Assembly: GCA_003279585.1 (NCBI GenBank)
Contig: QCHH01000016.1
Coordinates: 1 to 32,369 of the forward strand
Direction: 5' to 3'
Source of the DNA: Prochlorococcus sp. AG-402-A08
GTDB lineage: Bacteria; Cyanobacteriota; Cyanobacteriia; PCC-6307; Cyanobiaceae
DNA length: 32,369 nucleotides
Numbering within the stretch: the first letter of the stretch is position 1; the number at the start of each line of letters is the position of its first letter. Below are positions 24,666 through 31,394 of the stretch, one piece after another. The notes beneath the pieces are model-generated. The model searched no databases. It was not told the DNA's origin and worked only from the letters and a program-made list of their open reading frames with translations. Made by a program: the position numbers and the translations under genes.

Positions 24666-26912
24666 TTGCCAGAAAAAAATAGCAATCTAAATAAAAATAC
24701 TAACAAAGCAACCACCTTCACAGTACCTTTTTCTTTAGGAAAATTTGAAGAATATTTAGCTATCTCTATTAATAATTCTTCTAAATCTTATAAAGAAGAA
24801 ATAATTAATCAAGCATTTAAGTTTCATTCACAAGGGAATATTAAAGAAGCATCAAAATATTATCGATATTTGATCAAGCGAGGATTAAATGATCACAGAG
24901 TATTCTCTAATTATGGAGTAATATTAAAAGATAATGGAAAATCAGAAGAAGCAGAAATATTAACTCGTAAAGCAATTAAACTTAAACCTGATTTCGCAAA
25001 TGCTTATGCAAATTTAGGACTAATTTTACTAGATCTTGGTAAATCAAAAGAAGCAGAAATTTCAACTCGAAAAGCAATTAAACTTAAACCTGATTTCGCA
25101 AATGCTTATTCTAATCTAGGAAATATATTGTACACTCTTGGAGAATTAAAAGAAGCTGAATTATCTTATAAAAAAGCAATTAAACTTAAACCTAATTTCG
25201 CAAATGCTTATTACAATCTTGCAAACATATTTAGAGATCTTGGAAATCCTAAAGAAGCAGAATTTTTCTATCTAAAAGCGATTGAATATAAACCTGATCA
25301 TGCAAAAGCATATTCAAATCTTGGAAATATACTTAGAGAACTTGGAAATTTAAAAGAAGCAGAATTATCGTATCTAAAAGCGATTAAATATAAACCTGAT
25401 TATACAGATGCTTATTGTAATCTTGGAATATTATCAAAGGATATGGGAAAAAAAGAAGAAGCCAATAAATACAATTCGATTCTATTAGAAAAAGAGCCAA
25501 ATAATATTTTCTTCTTCATTAATGCAAAATTAAACTTCTCTCCAATAATGAGTAATAATAAACAGATAGATATTGAGAGAGAGAAATACCAAAAGGAATT
25601 ATATAAGATAAAAGACAGAAATGAAATGTACTATAAATCAGGGGGGGTATTTAATACAGATATATTTTTTCTAGCTTATCAGAACAGATCAAATGACAAA
25701 CAAATACTAGAGCTACTAAGTAATACAATCTCTAAAATCAAAGGGATAGCAAATAACAACTCTAATCTACAGGAAAGAAAATACTCAAAATTGAAACGCA
25801 AAAGAATAAAAGTTGGAATATGTTCAGAATATCTAAGAGATAACCATACGGTAGGTAAATTATATATAAATGTACTAATTGATTTATTAAAAACTGATAT
25901 TGACATGAGAATTTATATACCTCCAGAATTAAGAAAATATAGCGGACCAAGTATAATCAGAAATTCATTTAATTCAATAATAGATTTACCTGAGTCACCA
26001 ATTGATGCTCAGGAAATAATATTAAATGACAATTTAGATATTCTATTCTATCCAGATATTGGAATGTCTAGTTATACCTATATTCTTGCATTATCGAAGC
26101 TAGCAACAATACAAGTTAATAGTTTAGGCCATGCAAATACATCAGGTATAAATAATATTGATTATTTTATAACTTCAGATATTGAACCAACAGAATCAGA
26201 TAATAATTACACAGAGGATTTAGTTCGATTTCCCAGGCTACCATTCAACTACTCAGTACCAAAAATAAACAAGTCAAGATTATCAACTGAAACAAAAATA
26301 AACTTTGAAAATAATTTCAATATTGGTTTATTACAATCGTTGTATAAATTACACCCTGATTATGACAAAATACTGGAATCAATATTATTAGAGATTAAAG
26401 ATTCTCGCTTAATTCTTATAAAAGATAAATATGATTATAGAACTAAAATATTAAAAGACAGATGGGAAAAGAGAAGCGAAGTATTACTTGAAAAGTCTAT
26501 TTTCCTAAATAGAATGTCTAGTGATGACTACATGAATACATCTAAAAGTTGTCATATAATGTTAGATCCATTCTATTTTGGTAGTGGAAATACTTTTTAC
26601 GAATCAATGGCTTTTGGAATACCATTTATTACTTATCCAAATAATCAAAAAACAAAAATAGCCTCAGCAGGATACAAACAAATGAAACTTAAAAATCCTC
26701 CTATTGCAACCTCCCCCAATGATTATATAAGATGGTGTAAATTATACTCAAATAACAGATCCTTACTTATACAAACAAAGAATGAGATAATTGAAAAAGC
26801 AAACAAATATTTATTTAATGATAGAGAAATATACAAAGAATATTACCGTTTCTTTTGCGAAGCAACAAAGAACTCAAGAAAGAAAAAAAAAGAAGCTTAT
26901 TTACATGAATAA
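24666..26912 (+). CDS. TPR / GT41-like glycosyltransferase with V-P-F leader
   Basis: The 748-residue protein starts with TTG, supported by an AAGGGGA ribosome binding site 6 bases upstream. The leader TTFTVPFSLGKFEEYLAISI spans residues 16-36, about seven TPR repeats 45-280, and a GT41-like catalytic region about 380-740. The latter has KVGICSEYLRDNHTVGKLY, DILFYPDIGMSSYTYILAL, VNSLGHANTSGINNIDYFI, SLYKLHPDYD with the conserved lysine, and LDPFYFGSGNTFYESMAFGIPFITYP. It is the closest relative of the 20349 gene. It is the first gene of element B, about 280 bases from the tRNA. A run of seven G lies at 25641-25647 in the coding sequence. It probably transfers a sugar to protein or glycan; its substrate is unknown. 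Confidence 0.83.
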   Translation: MPEKNSNLNKNTNKATTFTVPFSLGKFEEYLAISINNSSKSYKEEIINQAFKFHSQGNIKEASKYYRYLIKRGLNDHRVFSNYGVILKDNGKSEEAEILTRKAIKLKPDFANAYANLGLILLDLGKSKEAEISTRKAIKLKPDFANAYSNLGNILYTLGELKEAELSYKKAIKLKPNFANAYYNLANIFRDLGNPKEAEFFYLKAIEYKPDHAKAYSNLGNILRELGNLKEAELSYLKAIKYKPDYTDAYCNLGILSKDMGKKEEANKYNSILLEKEPNNIFFFINAKLNFSPIMSNNKQIDIEREKYQKELYKIKDRNEMYYKSGGVFNTDIFFLAYQNRSNDKQILELLSNTISKIKGIANNNSNLQERKYSKLKRKRIKVGICSEYLRDNHTVGKLYINVLIDLLKTDIDMRIYIPPELRKYSGPSIIRNSFNSIIDLPESPIDAQEIILNDNLDILFYPDIGMSSYTYILALSKLATIQVNSLGHANTSGINNIDYFITSDIEPTESDNNYTEDLVRFPRLPFNYSVPKINKSRLSTETKINFENNFNIGLLQSLYKLHPDYDKILESILLEIKDSRLILIKDKYDYRTKILKDRWEKRSEVLLEKSIFLNRMSSDDYMNTSKSCHIMLDPFYFGSGNTFYESMAFGIPFITYPNNQKTKIASAGYKQMKLKNPPIATSPNDYIRWCKLYSNNRSLLIQTKNEIIEKANKYLFNDREIYKEYYRFFCEATKNSRKKKKEAYLHE
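24946..25440 (+). repeat. Near-identical 102-base tandem repeats inside the TPR gene
   Basis: The TPR-coding units repeat every 102 bases (34 codons). A 36-base segment starting at 24972 recurs unchanged at 25074 and with one substitution at 25176. Identity at synonymous positions points to recent unit duplication. Confidence 0.85.
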
Positions 26913-26936
26913 GAAAAACATATATTTGTAATTAAG

Positions 26937-27938
26937 TTACTCTTTAAATTCATTCTTTAATATATTATAGGTCTTAAGCAGACCATCTTCAATAGATATT
27001 TTTGGATAATACAGCAACTCATTTTTAATCTTTTGAAGTGAAGGGATCCTTCTATTTGGCTCATCTTGTGGATAAGAATCGGGATATGCTACAAGCTTAT
27101 AATTTACTTTTTCTCCAATAACAGAACTAAAAACCTTCACCAAGTCCAATGCTGATAACTCAGGATAATCATTACCTATATTATATGTCTCACCACTACG
27201 CCCATTCTTAATTACTTTACAGATAGCATCTATGGCATCTGTAAAATAGCAGTATGTACGAGTCTGTCTACCAGTAGAGAATAATTTAACAGGTCGGTTA
27301 TTAATATAATTATAAATCATACTCGGTATCATTCTAAAATCTGTTTTACACATTCCTGGACCATAAATATTAAATGGTCTTATAATATTAGTATGTACAT
27401 TATAGTATTTGTTGTAAACATAACATAAAGTCTCGCCTAATCTTTTGCTCTCATCATAACAAGATCTGGGGCCTTGACATGAAACATTGCCCTTAAATTC
27501 TTCAGATGTAGGTATAAAAGAGCTTGGGGGATCTCCGTATATTTCAGATGAAGAGAAAAAAATAAATTTACTCCCCCATTCCTTGCTAACATCTAGCAAG
27601 GAGCGGGTTACCAACGTATGCACATCAATAGTTTTTAGAGGTAATTTCATATAATGAACTGGACTGGCCAGACCAGCCATATGTATTATCAAATCACATC
27701 TATCTAAGCTTTCAAATGGGTAACCTATTAAATCTTTTTCTATAAGTTTAACTCTTTTATTTCTAATTTTTTCAACAGAAGTAATTCCATTATCAATACC
27801 AACTATAGAAAAAGATTGTTTATCTTCTTGATCAAAAACCTTAATTAATGCCTCAACTAAATGTCGGCCAAGGAAACCATTTACACCAGTAATTAAAATT
27901 CTTTTCAAAAGGTTAGATGACAAAAAACGAATCGCCAA
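26937..27938 (-). CDS. Extended SDR, UDP-glucuronate decarboxylase (UDP-xylose synthase)-like
   Basis: NAD-dependent enzymes of this group convert UDP-glucuronate to UDP-xylose or related sugars. The 333-residue protein shows the Rossmann motif GVNGFLG (18-24), HMAGLASPVHYMKLPLKTI (86-104), FFSSSEIYGDP (127-137), GNVSCQGPRSCYDESKR (150-166) with the catalytic Tyr161 and Lys165, PFNIYGPGM and QTRTYCYFTDAIDAI. GNV..GPRSCYDE is typical of UXS enzymes. It ends 24 bases from the TPR gene (convergent). The start is uncertain: the only candidates are TTG codons, here 27938 or 27908 (giving a start at the usual KRILITG). The product is probably a pentose-type UDP sugar, though a dTDP-sugar dehydratase cannot be ruled out. 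Confidence 0.8.
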   Translation of the reverse strand: MAIRFLSSNLLKRILITGVNGFLGRHLVEALIKVFDQEDKQSFSIVGIDNGITSVEKIRNKRVKLIEKDLIGYPFESLDRCDLIIHMAGLASPVHYMKLPLKTIDVHTLVTRSLLDVSKEWGSKFIFFSSSEIYGDPPSSFIPTSEEFKGNVSCQGPRSCYDESKRLGETLCYVYNKYYNVHTNIIRPFNIYGPGMCKTDFRMIPSMIYNYINNRPVKLFSTGRQTRTYCYFTDAIDAICKVIKNGRSGETYNIGNDYPELSALDLVKVFSSVIGEKVNYKLVAYPDSYPQDEPNRRIPSLQKIKNELLYYPKISIEDGLLKTYNILKNEFKE

Positions 27939-28061
27939 AACAAATAATTGATAAAAACTATTTTAAATGAGTTCTTAAAAAGGTATGCTGGCTTATATTG
28001 TATTTATGATATAGTAAAAAAAGGTTTTTATTATTATAGAGTAAAATCTCTTATTATTTAT

Positions 28062-29282
28062 ATGAAAAATTTTCGTACAATTAATAGCTGCGAAGTCTGT
28101 GGAAATAATCAGTTAGAGCCTGTTCTTGATTTAGGTTCACATATATTATGCGACAACTTAAAAAAGATTGGTGACGAATCAAAATCGGAAAAGTATCCTA
28201 TAAAGGTATTGTTTTGTAAAAGATGTATTACGGCTCATCAATCATGTCAGATTGATAAAAAACTTCTTTTCCCTAAAACATATCATTATAGAGCGAGATT
28301 TACAAAAGATGTAGTAAAAGGTCTTAATGATTTAGTAAACTCAATTGAAGATATTTTAGGGAGTATTAAGAATAAAACAGTTATAGATATAGGATGTAAT
28401 GACGGAACCCTTCTTGATATATTTTCAGAGAAAGGAGCAATAACATATGGAATAGAACCTACTGATGCTTATAAAGATGCCATAGGTAAAAAACATATTA
28501 TATATCATGAATATTTTGATAAAAATATTGTTTCTAAAATCAAAGATAAAAACATTATGCCTGATATTATAACTTTTACAAATGTATTTGCACATATAGA
28601 GGATTTAGAAAACCTTATTAATAACTTAAAAGATATTATGCATTCAAAAACTCTTATATGTATTGAAAATCATTATCTAGGATCTATATTAAGCAAAAAT
28701 CAGTTTGATACTTTTTACCATGAACATCCAAGAACTTACTCACTAAGATCTTTTGAATTCATATCAAAAAAACTTAATAGTAATATAATTAATACCACTT
28801 TTCCCAAGAGATATGGTGGAAATATAAGAGTGATTATGGCTCCAATCAATTACTCAGAAAATTTTACTAATAGAAATAGATTTGAGGAGATAAAAGCCGA
28901 AGAAGAAGACTTCTATAATAATTTCCAATCATTAAGTATATTTTTCAATGATTGGAAATATTCAAAGCGCAAGGAAATTCTAGATTTAGTTTCTAAATAT
29001 GGTCCTATACCTGCAAAAGCATTCCCTGGAAGAGCGGCAATACTAATTGAACTTCTAAAATTAAGTAGCAGGGAAATAGAATGTGTTTACGAAAAACCTG
29101 GTTCTAAAAAGATAGGCCATTTTGTTCCAGCAACTAACATACCTATCGTCTCAGCCCAAAAGCTATTTGAGTTAGAAAAAAAGCCTGAAGTAATTCTTAA
29201 TTTAGCTTGGCACATTCCAGATGAAATAAAAGGTTTTCTGAAGATAAATAATGTTCATAGTAAAATTATCAATATTATATGA
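28062..29282 (+). CDS. Sugar C-methyltransferase (NovU/TylCIII type)
   Basis: These enzymes add a methyl group to a carbon of a keto-deoxysugar. The 406-residue protein has an N-terminal zinc site with Cys10/Cys13 and Cys52/Cys55, a SAM-binding motif VIDIGCNDGTLLD (107-119), FTNVFAHIED, a catalytic FYHEHPRTYSL and a C-terminal nucleotide-binding half with PAKAFPGRAAIL and NLAWHIPDEI. I start at ATG 28062, because family proteins begin close to the first Cys pair. A TTG at 27948 would add 38 residues and leave only 9 bases to the divergent SDR gene. The following gene overlaps by four bases (ATGA), so the two are coupled. Together they point to a methyl-branched sugar. Confidence 0.85.
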   Translation: MKNFRTINSCEVCGNNQLEPVLDLGSHILCDNLKKIGDESKSEKYPIKVLFCKRCITAHQSCQIDKKLLFPKTYHYRARFTKDVVKGLNDLVNSIEDILGSIKNKTVIDIGCNDGTLLDIFSEKGAITYGIEPTDAYKDAIGKKHIIYHEYFDKNIVSKIKDKNIMPDIITFTNVFAHIEDLENLINNLKDIMHSKTLICIENHYLGSILSKNQFDTFYHEHPRTYSLRSFEFISKKLNSNIINTTFPKRYGGNIRVIMAPINYSENFTNRNRFEEIKAEEEDFYNNFQSLSIFFNDWKYSKRKEILDLVSKYGPIPAKAFPGRAAILIELLKLSSREIECVYEKPGSKKIGHFVPATNIPIVSAQKLFELEKKPEVILNLAWHIPDEIKGFLKINNVHSKIINII

Positions 29283-30226
29283 TTCATCAAAATATGAATC
29301 ATGGTCATAAAATAAGCGCCAAATTATATGGGAATGGCTTTGCCTTAAAAGTATATTTACCTGCCCTTATTAGACTAGGAATAAAAAGAATATTAATCGA
29401 CAAAGATCAGAGTTTAGATTTATATAAAGCAAACATTTTAGATAAATTCAAGGAATATATTATAGATATTAATAAGAACGATTTTAAAGAGGAAATCTTT
29501 GATTATACAATTCTTGCAGTCTCGCCTAAGAAACAATACGACTTACTCTTAAAAAATAACTTTTTTAAAAATACTAACACTCTTATCTTAGAAAAACCTA
29601 TAGCAACATCTCCAAGCAAAGCTTTTGAAATCCATAAAAAACTTGAAGATATGAAAATTAAGTATTTAATTAATTATTCTTTTAGATACGCATCATGGTA
29701 TGAAAATCTTTCGGAAATAATCAAAACATTACCACAAGATGTTGAGCTGACTTTTATTTGGGAATTCATGGCAAGACATTTTGTTAATAATAGAAATACA
29801 TGGAAAAGATTTCATTCTGAAGGTGGAGCAGCGATAAGATTCTATGGAATTCATTTGATTGCCATACTTTCAGATATTGGATATTTTAAAGTTTTAAAAT
29901 CAAATAATTCTTCTAAACCATCCTCAGATTTAAGTTCATTTTCATGTTCATTTGAATCAACACACAATCTTCCCAAATGCAATATATTAATAAATTCAAA
30001 CTCATTAGTAAACAATTTTAGTTGTTTTTACATTAAGCGTAATAAAAAGATTTCATTACTAAAAACAAAGGAACCTCTCCCAAAAAAAAATCAATTTGCA
30101 TTAGAAGATCCTAGAATAGATCTTACAAAAAGATTTATTCAGGAACAAAATTTTAATTACAATAATTTTAATGTAATTAAGTTGTGGGAAGAGATAGAAG
30201 ATAAAATTGAAGATAACTATTCCTAA
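29279..30226 (+). CDS. Gfo/Idh/MocA-family oxidoreductase
   Basis: The 315-residue protein has the N-terminal NAD(P) region YGNGFALKVYLPAL (17-30), the EKPIA motif (105-109) characteristic of this family, and GGAAIRFYGIHLIAILSDIG near the middle, corresponding to the D-x-G-x-H-x-x-D region. The Rossmann motif has GNGFAL in place of the full GxGxxG. It oxidises or reduces a sugar or sugar nucleotide; partners of C-methyltransferases often include 3- or 4-ketoreductases of this type. Start and stop codons of the two genes overlap as ATGA, so translation is coupled with the C-methyltransferase. It is the last plus-strand gene of element B's biosynthetic part. Exact substrate unknown. Confidence 0.78.
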   Translation: MIHQNMNHGHKISAKLYGNGFALKVYLPALIRLGIKRILIDKDQSLDLYKANILDKFKEYIIDINKNDFKEEIFDYTILAVSPKKQYDLLLKNNFFKNTNTLILEKPIATSPSKAFEIHKKLEDMKIKYLINYSFRYASWYENLSEIIKTLPQDVELTFIWEFMARHFVNNRNTWKRFHSEGGAAIRFYGIHLIAILSDIGYFKVLKSNNSSKPSSDLSSFSCSFESTHNLPKCNILINSNSLVNNFSCFYIKRNKKISLLKTKEPLPKKNQFALEDPRIDLTKRFIQEQNFNYNNFNVIKLWEEIEDKIEDNYS

Positions 30227-30272
30227 TAATAAATTAATTAAGAACTAATTTTATTTTTTATTGGTTTGAGAA

Positions 30273-30287
30273 TTCTACATAGTAGAA
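30273..30287. terminator. Hairpin after the Gfo/Idh gene, weak terminator candidate
   Basis: Inverted repeat TTCTAC-ATA-GTAGAA 47 bases after the stop at 30226. No T-run follows, so intrinsic termination is doubtful. Confidence 0.25.
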
Positions 30288-30426
30288 GTTACATTCTATT
30301 AGACGATATAGCTAACATATAATCTAACCATTGAATATATTTGCTTAGCGCAGCAGCAACTTTCTATAATGATTTTATATGAGTCTTTTTTGGATTGCCT
30401 TTTTTATATTTAAGAGTGATTAATCC

Positions 30427-30633
30427 TTATTTGCGCCGCTCAATATTGATCTCTTCAAAGTCTTGAACAATTAAATCCATTGCTTTGGCTGTAATTCTTC
30501 GAGCTTGTCTTCTGCTTAATTGATACTCTTCGGTCACTCGGGTCGTTACCACTGTGCAACTATGACCTTGAGCAAGCAAGTCAGCAGCAAAACCTGCTCT
30601 TAATTCCATCTCTTGTTTATTAGCTTTTTTCAT
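30427..30633 (-). CDS. Small basic protein with HTH-like segment
   Basis: The 68-residue product (from ATG 30633; a TTG at 30645 would add four residues) is rich in Arg and Ala. The stretch VTEEYQLSRRQARRITAKAM looks like a helix-turn-helix: an amphipathic helix, a turn at LS and a second basic helix. It may bind DNA, but I recognise no family. It overlaps by 14 bases with the open frame ending at 30620, whose EYEK codons contain its ATG, suggesting coupled translation. The region is clearly richer in G and C (near half in parts) than the surrounding genes. Its place close to the right end of element B suggests a regulator or accessory factor of the element rather than glycan synthesis. Confidence 0.6.
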   Translation of the reverse strand: MKKANKQEMELRAGFAADLLAQGHSCTVVTTRVTEEYQLSRRQARRITAKAMDLIVQDFEEINIERRK

Positions 30634-30862
30634 ATTCCAGCTCAATGCAATGTAGATTCAATTCCCTCTGGAGCATGTGCAAACACAATGCCAACTCAGG
30701 AACCAAAGAAGGCATTAGGTGCCAAGCTTGATTCCTTTCTATTGTTGAAAAGGCGGAAGTCATTGCTTCTGCGACAGTTAAAAAATCAGAGTGAATGACT
30801 TTAGTCATTTGAGATTTTCTAGGTGTTGCTATTTGGCGTGAGCTTATAAATTTATTAATCAT
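30620..30862 (-). CDS. Small protein upstream of the HTH-like gene
   Basis: From ATG 30862 the product is 80 residues. A shorter version from ATG 30808 would start MTKVIHSDFL and be 62 residues; the N-terminal 18 residues look less conserved in character, so the shorter start is quite possible. The segment EAMTSAFSTIERNQAWHL is helical, followed by LVPELALCLHMLQREL. I recognise no family. Reasons to accept it are the higher GC, protein-like composition and the 14-base overlap with the next gene's start. Both genes could act together in element maintenance, but this is inference from position. Confidence 0.45.
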   Translation of the reverse strand: MINKFISSRQIATPRKSQMTKVIHSDFLTVAEAMTSAFSTIERNQAWHLMPSLVPELALCLHMLQRELNLHCIELEYEKS

Positions 30863-31068
30863 ATAAGCAACCAAAGTAATAACAAAAGTAGCCTAAAAAC
30901 ATATTACTTTCAATTAAAGTACACCTTTTACTTGGGTTAGTATTTATGATTTAGGCTCCCTTTGGTAGTCTTTTCTATATTATTTAGTGGTTAGTTATTA
31001 AAGCCAAAAACTACTATAATCAAAGATATAGACTGAACAAACTTACATAAAAAGTTTTTTTAGAGTTA

Positions 31069-31088
31069 TGCGGTAAATTGTGCGGTAA
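31069..31088 (+). repeat. Paired TGCGGTAA repeats, right end of element B
   Basis: TGCGGTAA occurs at 31069 and 31081, 12 bases apart, 61 bases before the tRNA 5'-half. It is the same unit as at 24489-24518, at the opposite end of the element. Confidence 0.7.
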
Positions 31089-31147
31089 TTATCTATTACT
31101 TAAAGAGAAAACTTAGTGATTGCAATGACTTTCAAAGGTTTGATATT

Positions 31148-31189
31148 CTGCATGCCATGCAGGTGCTCTACCAGCTGAGCTATGGCCCC
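31148..31189 (-). pseudogene. tRNA-Ala(GGC) 5'-half copy
   Basis: It matches the 5' 42 bases of the intact tRNA with one substitution in the D-loop. Similarity begins exactly at the core CTGCATGCCATGCAG, and the T-arm and 3' acceptor are missing. The flank to its right also matches the flank of the intact tRNA for over 150 bases. Confidence 0.9.
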
Positions 31190-31365
31190 AAATCGTTGAC
31201 ATGAAAGTGATTGCAATAACTCTCAAGCAACACAAGCATTATACGTCACGACTCAAATATACCCAGACATAGCAATTTGCGGTAGAATTTACGGTAATAT
31301 CTTTGCAATAGGCGACAAGGTTTATGGACAAATTGGTAATAAATCTTCGCCCAAACCTTAAAGAG
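31190..31365 (+). repeat. Duplicated tRNA upstream flank
   Basis: It resembles 24390-24590, including CTCAAGCAACA, CTCAAATATACCCA, a TGCGGTA unit at 31278 followed by a degenerate ACGGTAA, TTTGCAATAGGC and TTTATGGACAAAT. In both places the flank leads into a leader-bearing TPR gene, so flank and gene were duplicated together. Confidence 0.8.
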
Positions 31366-31394
31366 GAAGAAATCAAACACAAGCAGGATTTAAT

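Larger units (their letters stand above)
24317..31189. mobile_element. Candidate tRNA-integrated element B (glycan-modification cargo)
   Basis: Left boundary: the intact tRNA-Ala, whose core is at 24348-24362. Right boundary: the tRNA 5'-half with the same 15-bp core at 31148-31162, in direct orientation and 6.8 kb apart. Recombination between the cores would excise the cargo and leave a complete tRNA, since the right 5'-half is itself a good D-arm and acceptor half. Cargo: TPR/GT41-like gene, SDR, C-methyltransferase, Gfo/Idh oxidoreductase and two small genes. TGCGGTAA repeats lie near both inner ends. No integrase is present. Confidence 0.6.

Noticed and set aside
23037-31189. CRISPR array as an explanation for the TGC repeats
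   Set aside because: Units are only 8 bases with 3-4-base spacing in sets of two or three, far from CRISPR repeat-spacer geometry, and no cas gene is near.
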